Below are positions 18,625 to 27,144 of a stretch of DNA of 48,205 nucleotides, in pieces. Every line of letters begins with the position of its first letter. The stretch's first letter is position 1. The notes under the pieces were generated by a model, which made no database searches, was not told the origin of the DNA, and saw only the letters and a program-made list of their open reading frames with translations. The DNA comes from Spirochaetae bacterium HGW-Spirochaetae-3 (lineage in GTDB: Bacteria; Spirochaetota; Spirochaetia; Treponematales; UBA12059). The position numbers and the translations under genes were made by a program. The stretch covers positions 1 through 48,205 of the forward strand of contig PGXV01000014.1 of assembly GCA_002839315.1 (NCBI GenBank). The letters run 5' to 3'.

Positions 18625-19846
18625 CCGCCGCCGCCTCCTCGATGCGCTTGAGCAGCGAGACGGCGTCGAGCCATTTGCGGGCGGATTGGAATCGTCGCGG
18701 GAACCGGAACTGGTAGAGCGTCTTACCGACGTAAAACTCGAATAGCTGCTGCTTAAGCACCCCCGCCCCCTCGATTCTCGCGATAGGGAAGGAGAGCCGC
18801 TCGCCGAGTAGCGTGGCGATCTCTATCCGGTCGTGGTAGAGGACCATCGTCCCGCTCCGGACCCGGCGCAACGGATTGGCCCGGTAGCCGCGCAGGAGTA
18901 GCACGCCCCCGTCGGCGAAGATAGGAACCAGCGGCTTTGCCGTAGCCGCCGCCACCTTCTCGGCGAACGCGCCCCGTTGCCAGGCGTCCCATTCGCGGAT
19001 CGACCCGAACCGGGGTTCGCTCATGCCTACGGCGGAGAAGGAATAGCTACGCGATAGCCTGACTACGTGCCCGCACGCTCTGCAATACAGGCGATTGATG
19101 TAGCTACGCATCGACCCGACCTGCCTGCAGACCGGGCACATGAATAATGCCAATTCCAGGTGCTTGGCCCTGCCTGATCCGCGATGACGCGCCGGGTGGT
19201 TGGCCCGCCACTCTTCCTCGTCGTATTCCATGGCCGATTCCAGCGAAGCGAGTATTTCCTCGGGAGAGAGCGCCTTCGCCCGGGCCCCGTCCATCACGAG
19301 CTTGAACTCTATTTCCATATCGCCGGGTCGTTTGTTCCACGCCCACCTAGGCTGGGTGTAGTACGCTCCCTTGAGGACGGCGACGATTACCGGGACCTTG
19401 AGCAGTTTGATCAACTTGGCCGTCGACGGTATTATCTCCTGGGTGTGGCCGTCCCAGCTGGCCTGGCCTTCTGCGAAGATTCCCACGACGCCGCCCCGTT
19501 TGCGTATGACCTCGACGATCCAGCCTATCGTCTCCATATCCGGGATAGACTTAGACTTGGGGATGGAGCCGACGAGCCCCAAAAGGAATTTCATCGTCGA
19601 CGAGCGCATGTTGCCGTCGCTCGTAACCCAGTACACCGGATCCCGTACGAAGTAGCTGACCATGAAGGGATCGAGCGTGCCGTGGTGGGTGGGGATGAGC
19701 ACGTACGGCGGTTTGACCCTGGAAAAAACACCCGCGCTGGCGGAACGTATCCTGAACCATCGCTTGAGAAACGCCGAAAACGTATGTCGGAGGAGGAAGT
19801 TGAACCAACGCGGCGCGCGGGGTTTATATCGAGCCTTTTCTATCAT
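18605..19846 (-). CDS. PlsC-type 1-acylglycerol-3-phosphate acyltransferase with zinc-ribbon-like insert
   Basis: A 413-residue protein. The N-terminal half (about 45-210) has the acyltransferase motifs HHGTLD (H-x4-D catalytic pair) and FAEGQASWDG, as in lysophosphatidic acid acyltransferases of phospholipid synthesis. The second half is unusual: CPVCRQVGSMRS and then YCRACGHVV give two CxxC pairs about 17 residues apart, a probable zinc ribbon, followed by a basic beta-rich region (to the C-terminus). The family is normally 200-250 residues, so the C-terminal extension is extra. GGTGA lies close to the start. Confidence 0.82.
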   Translation of the reverse strand: MIEKARYKPRAPRWFNFLLRHTFSAFLKRWFRIRSASAGVFSRVKPPYVLIPTHHGTLDPFMVSYFVRDPVYWVTSDGNMRSSTMKFLLGLVGSIPKSKSIPDMETIGWIVEVIRKRGGVVGIFAEGQASWDGHTQEIIPSTAKLIKLLKVPVIVAVLKGAYYTQPRWAWNKRPGDMEIEFKLVMDGARAKALSPEEILASLESAMEYDEEEWRANHPARHRGSGRAKHLELALFMCPVCRQVGSMRSYINRLYCRACGHVVRLSRSYSFSAVGMSEPRFGSIREWDAWQRGAFAEKVAAATAKPLVPIFADGGVLLLRGYRANPLRRVRSGTMVLYHDRIEIATLLGERLSFPIARIEGAGVLKQQLFEFYVGKTLYQFRFPRRFQSARKWLDAVSLLKRIEEAAAATPPAN

Positions 19847-19972
19847 TTCGTCACCGTATCTACTATGAATCGGGTTCGCGGATAGCGCAACGCCGTTTCT
19901 TGAATATTCGGACGCTTCATCGATATTTAACCGGCGGGCCGCTTCCCGGAGTCGGATCCCGTCAGACGTAGC

Positions 19973-20386
19973 CTATAGATAGGCTATCTCGTATTCCAGC
20001 GGAATAGCCATCCTGAGCAAGGCCGCAACGCCGCAGTAGCGGTCTTGCGATAGATCAACCGCCTTGCGCACGCTCTCGTCCTTGAGTCCGTCCGACGCCT
20101 TGAATTCATATATGATCTTGATACTGGTATAGATCTTCGGGTGATCCTCGGCAAGTTCCCCCTGTACCCGCATGTTGAACCAGCTGACCGGTTCGCGCAT
20201 TTTCTTGAGTACGGATACCACGTCCATGCCTGAACAGCCGGCGAGAGCCGCGAGCACGAGCGGTTTGGGCCTGGGACCTTCGTCCTTGCCTCCGAACGCA
20301 TCATCGGCGTCGACTACTATCTTGTGGCCGTTGACATCGGCGATAAACGCCATGTCGCCTTTCCATACGCAGGATATCTCGTTCAT
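19973..20386 (-). CDS. OsmC family protein
   Basis: A 137-residue protein of normal family size. The first conserved Cys is in ALAGCSGMDVVSVLKKM and the second in DRYCGVAALL. In OsmC/Ohr proteins this pair reduces organic peroxides, although many YhfA-like members have no known substrate. The start at 20386 has GGAGG 5 bases upstream. An in-frame ATG at 20398 lies inside the ribosome-binding site and was not used. Confidence 0.88.
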   Translation of the reverse strand: MNEISCVWKGDMAFIADVNGHKIVVDADDAFGGKDEGPRPKPLVLAALAGCSGMDVVSVLKKMREPVSWFNMRVQGELAEDHPKIYTSIKIIYEFKASDGLKDESVRKAVDLSQDRYCGVAALLRMAIPLEYEIAYL

Positions 20387-20403
20387 AGGAACCTCCATAT
20401 ATA

Positions 20404-20431
20404 ATTATAGTTTATAGACGGTCAGGACAAA
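20404..20431 (-). promoter_or_regulatory. Promoter of the osmC-like gene
   Basis: TATAAT on the minus strand (20409-20404) with a weak -35 (TTTGTC, 20431-20426) at 16 bases. Transcription would begin near 20397, about 10 bases ahead of the start codon region and just before the GGAGG. Confidence 0.5.
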
Positions 20432-20443
20432 GGTCCAGAAGCG

Positions 20444-20965
20444 TTACTCTTTTGCGAGCGCCACGATTATGGTGAATCGCCCCGCCTCGTCATAGGCGGA
20501 CGATATGATCCATGCCCTCCCGGACCTGTAAGGCGAGCCTTCGATAGCCTTCCTCAATGCGAACATCAAGGGCGAACCAGCGTATGGCCCCCCCTTCTTT
20601 ACGATATCGGACAGACTGAATCGTATCGTCGAGCGTTTGGTGGCCTTGGGAAGCATCGGGTCGCCTTTGAAGAGTACTTCATGACGCACGAGGGTCCTGG
20701 TATCCGATCGCTCGATATCCGCGCTCCTGGTCAGCGAGAACGATAGCGTCGTATCGAGGGCTATCGAAACGCGCCTTCCTGATTTGGAGAAGGATACGGG
20801 GCTATAAAGCCTGGCCGCTTCGGCGACGATGCCCATGTTCATCGACCACGGGTCGTCTTTCGTTGCCGCTGACTCCCGAATTTCATAGACGTATCGGGGA
20901 CCGTCGGCGCCTGCGGCCGCGATGCACAGGAAGAGCATGATAGGAACCGTCGCTAGTCTTCTCAT
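20444..20965 (-). CDS. Small exported protein of unknown function
   Basis: A 173-residue protein with a clear signal peptide (MRRLATVPIMLFLCIAAAGA, cleavage near residue 20). The mature part is beta-rich and basic, without Cys and without a recognised motif. GAGGAG lies 5 bases ahead of the ATG. It is read in the same direction as the OsmC gene, but that gene has its own promoter in between. No function can be assigned. Confidence 0.7.
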   Translation of the reverse strand: MRRLATVPIMLFLCIAAAGADGPRYVYEIRESAATKDDPWSMNMGIVAEAARLYSPVSFSKSGRRVSIALDTTLSFSLTRSADIERSDTRTLVRHEVLFKGDPMLPKATKRSTIRFSLSDIVKKGGPYAGSPLMFALRKAIEGSPYRSGRAWIISSAYDEAGRFTIIVALAKE

Positions 20966-21065
20966 ATCGACTCCTCACGGAGAGTACGATCCCCGCTTCA
21001 TAGCACAGACAATACCGCGGATATCCCTAATTCACAGGGGCGTACCTATCCTGGCGTCTTGGTGC

Positions 21066-21094
21066 TTGATTAAAATACGTCTGTTATGTATATT
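21066..21094 (+). promoter_or_regulatory. Promoter of tRNA-Ala
   Basis: TTGATT (21066-21071), a 17-base spacer and TATATT (21089-21094). Transcription would begin near 21101, ten bases before the mature tRNA. Confidence 0.8.
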
Positions 21095-21110
21095 CCTCTT
21101 CGCTGAAACC

Positions 21111-21183
21111 GGGGAATTAGCTCAGTTGGTAGAGCGATAGGTTCGCAATCTATAGGTCAGGGGTTCGAATCCCCTATTCTCCA
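21111..21183 (+). tRNA. tRNA-Ala (anticodon CGC)
   Basis: A 73-base cloverleaf: acceptor GGGGAAT/ATTCTCC, D arm GCTC/GAGC, anticodon stem ATAGG/TCTAT with loop TTCGCAA, and T arm AGGGG/CCCCT with TTCGAAT. The third acceptor pair is G-T, the G3-U70 alanine identity pair, which confirms the assignment. The discriminator is A and CCA is not encoded. The recombinase gene 148 bases downstream suggests that the 3' end served as an integration site; the tRNA remains whole. Confidence 0.96.
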
Positions 21184-21189
21184 TTAACT

Positions 21190-21220
21190 ACTACCACCTA
21201 CTAGGGTGGTAGTTCCTTTT
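21190..21220 (+). terminator. Intrinsic terminator of tRNA-Ala
   Basis: A 9-bp perfect stem ACTACCACC/GGTGGTAGT with loop TACTAG, followed by TCCTTTT, starting 7 bases after the tRNA. Confidence 0.85.
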
Positions 21221-21330
21221 GATAACGAGAGTTATCACGCCTAGCCAAAAAGGGCCGCAAGGTCGCTTCAGGCTTCCAACCTCAACTCTGAGATTATCTC
21301 TGAGATTCAGAGATGGTCGGGTAGGAAGCT

Positions 21331-22587
21331 ATGGAGCGAGCGAAGCGGCCCTATTCCATTCAAAAGCGCGCGTGCACCAAGAAGAACCGTCACATCTACT
21401 ACGTCCAGTTCAGGCACCCGGAGACTGGCGCGTACATGACCGCCGTATCATCCGGCAAGAGCTCGAAGAGCGAGGCGCTGAACTGGGCCGATGAGCAGCT
21501 CTCCTCCGGCAAGGTCATCGCCGCCGAGAAGAAGGGTATCCTCCTTGAGACCTATGCCCGCGAGTTCTGGGACTGGGACAAGAGCACCTACGTAAAGGGC
21601 AAGCTCCTCCGCAAGCAACGAATCCACCGTACACATGTCGAGAAGAGCGCAGGCTATCTAGAACGCCACGTCCTTCCTTACTTCAAGGGGCGCACCCTTG
21701 CCTCTATAACACCGGGAGAAATCGAGTCCTGGCTTCTTGGCCTTGGGGAGAAGACCGGGCTCAAGGCGCGCTCAGTGAACCTGATCTACACCGCCTTCCG
21801 GACCCTCCTCAAGGAGGCGCACCAACAGGGGATCACCCCCACCGATCCGACCCTCCGCGTCCGTACCCTCGCCGAAGAAAAGAGTTCACGCGGCGTCCTC
21901 TCCATCGCCGAGGCCCAGAAGCTCTTAACCGCCGAGGCGATACCGACTCTCTGGAGGGGGAACTTGCGGCTCTTCGCCGCCAACCTCCTCGCCGCGAGCA
22001 CCGGCATGCGTGAGGGGGAGATCCGGGGACTCCAGATCAGTCAGGTCTTCGCCACCCATATTCATGTGAAGTTCGCCTGGGAGCAAGGGCACGGATTGAA
22101 GGAAGCGAAGTGGGGCTCGATGAGGAACGTCTCCCTGCCCACCTCGGTCGCCGAGGTTCTAAAGAAGCTCATCGAGGCCAGCCCCTACGAAGACCCCACC
22201 GACCTGGTCTTTTATGGCGAGAAGCGTGGCGAGCCACTCCATGCGCGGCTGTTTATCGACTCGCTGTACACTGCGCTCGCGGGCATTGGTATCGACGAGG
22301 AGGCACGCAAGGCGCGCAAGATCGACTTCCATTCATGGCGCCATTTCCTAAACTCGATCAGCCGGGGCCGTGTACCCGACGAGAAGCTCCGTCTGATGAC
22401 CGGGCATCGGAGCGTCGAGATGACCGATCGGTACACGCACTTGCTCGAGGAGGACTACATCGAGATCCGCAAGGTCCAGGACGAGGTCTTCGGCGCGAAA
22501 ACCAGCCAAGCTGGCGGCAATGCGATCGCAACGGAGCCGTCCTCCGCAGGCATATCGACGGAGGACGAGACTGCGGATAGGGAATAA
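21331..22587 (+). CDS. Tyrosine recombinase (phage-type integrase)
   Basis: A 418-residue site-specific recombinase. The N-terminal part has a short DNA-binding domain (IYYVQFRHPETGAYM) and a SAM-like core-binding domain (about 70-165). The catalytic domain holds the full set of active residues: Arg in STGMREGEIRGL, His and Arg in FHSWRHF, His in LMTGHRSVEMT and the nucleophile Tyr in DRYTHL. The gene points away from the tRNA, as in tRNA-integrated islands. TAGGAAGCT precedes the ATG. It converges on the helicase gene with a 28-base gap. It is probably able to act, because no catalytic residue is missing. Confidence 0.92.
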   Translation: MERAKRPYSIQKRACTKKNRHIYYVQFRHPETGAYMTAVSSGKSSKSEALNWADEQLSSGKVIAAEKKGILLETYAREFWDWDKSTYVKGKLLRKQRIHRTHVEKSAGYLERHVLPYFKGRTLASITPGEIESWLLGLGEKTGLKARSVNLIYTAFRTLLKEAHQQGITPTDPTLRVRTLAEEKSSRGVLSIAEAQKLLTAEAIPTLWRGNLRLFAANLLAASTGMREGEIRGLQISQVFATHIHVKFAWEQGHGLKEAKWGSMRNVSLPTSVAEVLKKLIEASPYEDPTDLVFYGEKRGEPLHARLFIDSLYTALAGIGIDEEARKARKIDFHSWRHFLNSISRGRVPDEKLRLMTGHRSVEMTDRYTHLLEEDYIEIRKVQDEVFGAKTSQAGGNAIATEPSSAGISTEDETADRE

Positions 22588-22615
22588 GCAGGGCTCTCGG
22601 CTCATATGTCCACGC

Positions 22616-25468
22616 TTAGCCAACGGGCGCTTTCTCAAGGGAGAATCGCACGACGAAAAGTCGCCGCGCAGTCTCGGTGATGCTGAGGGCGTCTTCCATA
22701 GCCGCGATGAGTTGGTCCCGCTTTGCGTCTATCTCGTCCTTGCCCTCCCAGACTTTCTTCCGCTTCTCATCCCGCTGCCGTTCGAGGGAGCGAACTGCTT
22801 TCTGATACGCGAGACGATCTTCGAGGCGTTCAGATAGTGCGGAAGCCCGCTTGGCGTCATCGATCTTCCGGTCGACCTCCGACAGGTCGTGCTCGAGGAC
22901 GTTCTTCAAGTCCAGGGCCCAGAGATCGACCTTATCGATTTCCTCCGCGAAATAGCCGTGATTCCTCACCTTCATATCGCGGAGGGCTGACTGGATGGAA
23001 TCCTCGTGATTCTCCAGCACCGCGACCGGACACGTAACAATGCCCTTTCCCAAGAAAGCCTCGCATGAGAGCAGCTTGGTGGCTTCTTCCTCCGACAAGG
23101 TCTCTCCTTCGTCGGTCACCGCGGTGAGCACCAGCACTTCCTCGGATTGTGCCTTCGCCGCCGCGCTCAACAGGGATACGACGAGCCAGCCCTTGCTACC
23201 AATGCGAGCCTCGACCTGGGTAACCTTGGGGTGGCCGGAGTAAAGGAAGTGTAGGGTAGCGCCATCCGCGACCTTAAGCGCTCTGCCTTTGAACAGGCAA
23301 TGCTGTGCGAGTGGATGATGGAGATCGTAACGGTGCTCTGAGTGTACACTAGGACCGCCAATCCGGTAGAGCCCAGCCTCCACATCGAGACCGTCGGGTG
23401 GATAATCGAGCTGGAAGGACTGTTCGTCAACCACGTGTATCGCATGGTCCCCCAAGATATGCTCGGTGAGTAATAGGAGTTCACGCTCTCGTCTGGTCAG
23501 GATAGCAGTGACCTCTTTCTCGCGGAGCTTTAGCCGTTCATGAACCTCGGCATCGAGCCTGTCCATGACTTTAGTCCTAGCTGTGGCAAGTGCTGCAGTG
23601 ATCTGCGGCTCAAGCTCCCGTTTCAGGGTATCGAAGGCTTCGTCGATGGCTTCGCTCGTGCGGCAGGATTGATAGATGCCCAGGATACGCCGCTCAAAGT
23701 CCACCCCCGACTGCACGTTTCCGAGCACTTCATCCGACGCCCCGAATACGCCGTCGAAGAGGTGGAACTTCTGGGCGAGTAGCTCGTAGACCCTCTGGTC
23801 CGCCCGGTTCAGGGAGTTGACGAAGTTAAGCACAGTGACATCGTATCGCTGCCCATATCGGTGGCATCTCCCGATCCGCTGTTCGATTCGCTGAGGATTC
23901 CAGGGAAGATCATAGTTGACGACGAGCGAGCAGAATTGCAGGTTAACCCCTTCGGCGGCGGCCTCGGTGGCTATCATGATCGTAGCGCTGTCACGGAAGT
24001 GGTCGATGATCGCGGCTCGCGTGTCAGCCGATCGGTTGCCGGTAATGCATCCCACTTCCTTGTTGCGTTCGAGCCAGCGTCGGTATATCTCCACTGACAT
24101 CGGATCATCATTCTGGCCGTTGAAGAGCACTACGGAGCCTCGGTAGAGCGAGTTCTCCAAAACATCGTAGAGATAGCGCTGGGTTCTCCGGCTCTCTGTG
24201 AAGATGAGGGCCTTTCGTGGGGCCCCCAGCTTCTCGATCTCCATAAAACCTTTCGACAGGGCCGAGGCAAGGCGATCACCCTTGGCGTTGCGTGTGATCG
24301 CCAGCGCCCGGGCCCGAAGGTCTTTGAGTATCTCTATTTCTTCCTCAAGGCTCGGGCCATCTTCGTCGGATTCGAAGACCTTCTCGTCCCAATCCTCGTA
24401 GTCTGAGCGTAGCTCATCGAGGTCATCCTCGAGGTCTGTCATCAAGTCATCCTCGGAGAGCCCGCGACGCTTCCGCACCTCCAGTCTTCTGAGCAGGCGA
24501 TCGAAGGTCCCCGAAAGGGCGAACGAGGACGAGGCCATGACCTTCCGAATGATGAGACTTACGAGGCCCTTGTGCCCCTTGGGAAATGAGTTGAGGCGTT
24601 TCTCACTCAGCCAGGCTGAGACCATTTCGTATAGAATCGCCTCGTCTTCGTAGGGCTCGAAGAACTCGGTCAGGCATCCCCGCTTCGTATACCGGATGTA
24701 CTCCGAAACCTGGCGGCGAAGGGTCCGAAAGCAATGAGGCTGGATACGGCGTTTCAGTTCTTCGAAGCGGGCTGGGTCGTTACTGTTAACGAAATGTTCG
24801 CGGAAAGACTTCTCGCTACCGAAGACCATCGGATCGACGAAGGTCATGAGCCCATAGAGTTCGAGGAGCGAGTTCTGTAGCGGGGTTGCCGTCAGGAGGA
24901 GCTTGTTGGTCCCGGACAGAACCGACCTGAGCCGCTGCGAAATCTTGTTCTTGCGCTTGAAGACATTCCTCAGCCGATGAGCCTCATCGAAGAGGACAAG
25001 ATCGAAGGAAGCCTCCGTCAGCTCCGCGCCTTTCCCCGCCGCGAACTGGTAGCTGACCACCAGGATCGTCTCGTCGGCGATGAAGGGATTGTCGCAGCCG
25101 TTCTCCCGGTGAGCCTTGAAGGAAAGAGAGTCGAGGATCGCCGCCCTTAAGCCAAACTTCTCCTGAAGCTCAGCGACCCACTGTTTCCTGATGCTTGCTG
25201 GGACAATCAGCAATATCTTCCGCTTGCCCTCGGCCCAGAGCTGCGCGATCACGATCCCTGCTTCTATCGTCTTACCGAGGCCGACCTCATCGGCTAGCAG
25301 CGCTCCCCGGGCCAGCGGTGATTGGAGGGCAAAGAGAGCAGCCTCGATTTGGTGAGGATTCAGATCGACCGAAGCGCTGCCAAGACTACCGGCAATCCTG
25401 TCGAAGCTGGCGCCAGCGGCGCGCGCCGAGAGCTTCCATGAAAGGAATAATGCTTGATGATCGGTCAT
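22616..25468 (-). CDS. SNF2-family DEAH helicase/translocase
   Basis: A 950-residue protein. Walker A is DEVGLGKTIEAG (about 60-71), followed by IVPASIRKQW, the DEAH box in LFDEAHRLRN (about 160) and LLTATPLQNS. The second motor domain (about 430-560) has ATEAAAEGVNLQFC and the arginine-finger region QRIEQRIGRCHRYGQ. An acidic insert (about 345-375) and a long C-terminal region ending in predicted coiled coil (about 840-930) are additional. The type resembles RapA/HepA and the SNF2 helicases of phage-defence islands (for instance DrmD of DISARM), but no methyltransferase or nuclease partner is present, so the role is unproved. The ATG overlaps the stop of the upstream broken gene (ATGA), which indicates a coupled pair. 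Confidence 0.9.
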   Translation of the reverse strand: MTDHQALFLSWKLSARAAGASFDRIAGSLGSASVDLNPHQIEAALFALQSPLARGALLADEVGLGKTIEAGIVIAQLWAEGKRKILLIVPASIRKQWVAELQEKFGLRAAILDSLSFKAHRENGCDNPFIADETILVVSYQFAAGKGAELTEASFDLVLFDEAHRLRNVFKRKNKISQRLRSVLSGTNKLLLTATPLQNSLLELYGLMTFVDPMVFGSEKSFREHFVNSNDPARFEELKRRIQPHCFRTLRRQVSEYIRYTKRGCLTEFFEPYEDEAILYEMVSAWLSEKRLNSFPKGHKGLVSLIIRKVMASSSFALSGTFDRLLRRLEVRKRRGLSEDDLMTDLEDDLDELRSDYEDWDEKVFESDEDGPSLEEEIEILKDLRARALAITRNAKGDRLASALSKGFMEIEKLGAPRKALIFTESRRTQRYLYDVLENSLYRGSVVLFNGQNDDPMSVEIYRRWLERNKEVGCITGNRSADTRAAIIDHFRDSATIMIATEAAAEGVNLQFCSLVVNYDLPWNPQRIEQRIGRCHRYGQRYDVTVLNFVNSLNRADQRVYELLAQKFHLFDGVFGASDEVLGNVQSGVDFERRILGIYQSCRTSEAIDEAFDTLKRELEPQITAALATARTKVMDRLDAEVHERLKLREKEVTAILTRRERELLLLTEHILGDHAIHVVDEQSFQLDYPPDGLDVEAGLYRIGGPSVHSEHRYDLHHPLAQHCLFKGRALKVADGATLHFLYSGHPKVTQVEARIGSKGWLVVSLLSAAAKAQSEEVLVLTAVTDEGETLSEEEATKLLSCEAFLGKGIVTCPVAVLENHEDSIQSALRDMKVRNHGYFAEEIDKVDLWALDLKNVLEHDLSEVDRKIDDAKRASALSERLEDRLAYQKAVRSLERQRDEKRKKVWEGKDEIDAKRDQLIAAMEDALSITETARRLFVVRFSLEKAPVG

Positions 25469-25874
25469 GGCTTGAGGGTAAGGAGAGGCCGCGGCCTTCG
25501 CGATAGTCGAGACCGCCCGAGGATTGGCAGGAGTTGGTTAGCCTTATCAGTTATGAGAAGAAAAGTGCTACCAACCTGAGCTGTGAAGTCTGGCCATGCC
25601 ACAAAGGACTTCCATTCTCCCTGCTCATCGAAGATTAAGGGGCCGTACCAAACGAGTGACTTGGGCAGCCCCAGCTTCGTCACCACTGGTCGCCAGGCCT
25701 TTCGCACTTGTCGCCGTAATACATGCGCCCCAGCGGGGTAAGCTCGTCATGATGGTAAAGCTCGAGCTTCCCTTCCTCTGCGGCCGAGAATAGGGCCTCG
25801 AGCGAGAGGTCGTTGGGATGAGGACCGCCGTTGGCTTTGGGAATGTCATAACTATCCGGGAAATTGGGATGCAT
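25465..25874 (-). pseudogene. Frameshifted small gene translationally coupled to the SNF2 helicase
   Basis: Two open pieces overlap in different frames. The first (25874-25680) begins MHPNFPDSYDIPK with GGAG upstream and ends YYGDKCERPGDQW. The second (from 25707) continues RKAWRPVVTKLGLPKSL and ends LLTLKP, with its stop overlapping the helicase ATG. Adding one base after the YYGDK codons joins them into a single protein of about 137 residues, so a one-base deletion or sequencing error is likely. The first frame also stays open upstream to about 25959 with protein-like sequence (GSVRRTISFANEFSLEHA) but no ATG, GTG or TTG start, so the original gene may have been longer. The family was not recognised. 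Confidence 0.6.
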
Positions 25875-26038
25875 CGCATGCTCCAGTGAGAACTCGTTGG
25901 CGAACGAGATGGTTCGCCTAACTGATCCGAGTTGACTCAGCCTGGGTTGGCTATGCGTTGCCTATGCGGCCTGCTGCGCCTTCCACTTTGCCCTTGCTAT
26001 TCTGGGGCACCGCTACCAACGGCAACGGTGACAGTATA

Positions 26039-26067
26039 ATACTAACAGCTGATGAAGCTGGAGGCAA
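26039..26067 (-). promoter_or_regulatory. Possible promoter of the helicase unit
   Basis: On the minus strand, TTGCCT (26067-26062), 17 bases, then TAGTAT (26044-26039). It is about 165 bases upstream of the first start codon of the small broken gene. The intervening region (25875-26038) has no other recognisable feature apart from the open frame described for that gene. Confidence 0.4.
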
Positions 26068-26135
26068 GCGGTAAGCCAGAAATTCGGGCAGGGTTGTAAG
26101 CAGGCGAATGGAGCGCCCTCCCGGACCTCGCTGGC

Positions 26136-26558
26136 TTAGGGATGCTCCTTGATGAAGGTCATGACAGCAGCTTCGATCTCATCCCGCACCGATCTCACCC
26201 GCGCCATGATCGCTTCGTCCGTTCCCTTGAATGAAGAGGGGTCGTCGAAGGGCCAATGGTGGCGCTCCGCGAGGCCGGGGAAGATAGGACAGCGCTCGGC
26301 GGCTTCCTTGGAGCAGACGGTGACTACGACCTGGAACACCTTCTTGGCATTGAACAGGTCGAATACGCTCTTGGTCGGATTCCCTGAGATGTCGATGCCG
26401 ACTTCGGCCATGGCGCGGACCACGTAGGAATTGAGCTTCCCCGGCTCGAGACCCGCGCTCTCGACTTCGAAGCGGCCGGCTCCGTGCCTCTTGAGAAAGG
26501 CTTCCGCCATCTGGCTGCGTGCCGAGTTGTGGACGCAAAGGAACAAGACATTAGTCAT
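26136..26558 (-). CDS. arsC: Arsenate reductase, thioredoxin-coupled type
   Basis: A 140-residue enzyme of the low-molecular-weight phosphatase fold that reduces arsenate to arsenite. The catalytic loop is CVHNSARS (Cys-x5-Arg) near the N-terminus. The relay cysteines are in [10 protein letters not shown], matching the three-Cys mechanism of the plasmid pI258 type. HHWPFDDPS near the C-terminus is also typical. GGGGGT lies 7 bases ahead of the ATG. It is the last gene of the acr3-rhodanese-arsC run; the 82-base gap before it holds a small hairpin (AACACG/CGTGTT) that overlaps the rhodanese stop. The arsenite formed is exported by the Acr3 protein encoded two genes upstream. Confidence 0.95.
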   Translation of the reverse strand: MTNVLFLCVHNSARSQMAEAFLKRHGAGRFEVESAGLEPGKLNSYVVRAMAEVGIDISGNPTKSVFDLFNAKKVFQVVVTVCSKEAAERCPIFPGLAERHHWPFDDPSSFKGTDEAIMARVRSVRDEIEAAVMTFIKEHP

Positions 26559-26640
26559 AAAAATACCCCCAATGGTACGACACTAGTCGCCTAGAGTTAT
26601 CTCTTCGATAGAGTTCAGTGAGAAACACGCTAATCTCGTG

Positions 26641-27120
26641 TTAAGAATCACTCTCAGGAATGACATCACCTCTCTGCTTCGCGATGAGGGGATTCTTACC
26701 GACCCTCGTCTTCAGCTTGCAAGCGCATTGGCCGGACAGCTCATAGGAAGCGTCCTTCCGCACAGGCAAGCCTGCGGCGTCCCAATCGATCATGCCTCCG
26801 GAAAGCTTCGCGATGTTGGAGTACCCAGCCTTCACGAGGATTCTAGCGGCCTCGCGACAGTATATACCCGCGGCGTCGGCGAGGATCAAAGGTCTGTCGT
26901 GTGGGAGGATGTGGAAGGACGACGCGAATCGCGTCCAAGGGATGTACAGGGCCTCCTCGACGTCAAAGACACGGAAGTTGGTCTCGTAGGCCTCTCGAAG
27001 ATCGACGATGATCGCCCCCTGTGACAGATACTCAAAGGCCTCAGCTGGAGAGAGATTGAAAATCCCCTCGACACGAGGGAGCGAGCCATGGCAACAGGCA
27101 AAATCCAAACCCGGAGCCAT
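26641..27120 (-). CDS. Rhodanese-like domain protein
   Basis: A 159-residue protein with one rhodanese domain: FNLSPAEAFEYLSQGAIIVDLREAYE, then LILADAAGIYCREAARILVKAGY with the active-site Cys, and LSGGMIDWDAAGLPV. The family carries sulfur as a persulfide. It lies between acr3 and arsC, 24 bases after acr3, so it is probably part of arsenic or thiol handling. There is an extra CACK near the C-terminus and CCHG near the N-terminus, which could bind a thiophilic metal. Its exact role is not known. Confidence 0.85.
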   Translation of the reverse strand: MAPGLDFACCHGSLPRVEGIFNLSPAEAFEYLSQGAIIVDLREAYETNFRVFDVEEALYIPWTRFASSFHILPHDRPLILADAAGIYCREAARILVKAGYSNIAKLSGGMIDWDAAGLPVRKDASYELSGQCACKLKTRVGKNPLIAKQRGDVIPESDS

Positions 27121-27144
27121 CGCCTCGCCCCCTTTCGAGACTGC

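Noticed and set aside
22588-26135. DISARM or a restriction-modification system around the SNF2 helicase
   Set aside because: No methyltransferase, DUF1998 or phospholipase-D gene is seen; only the helicase and one broken small gene.
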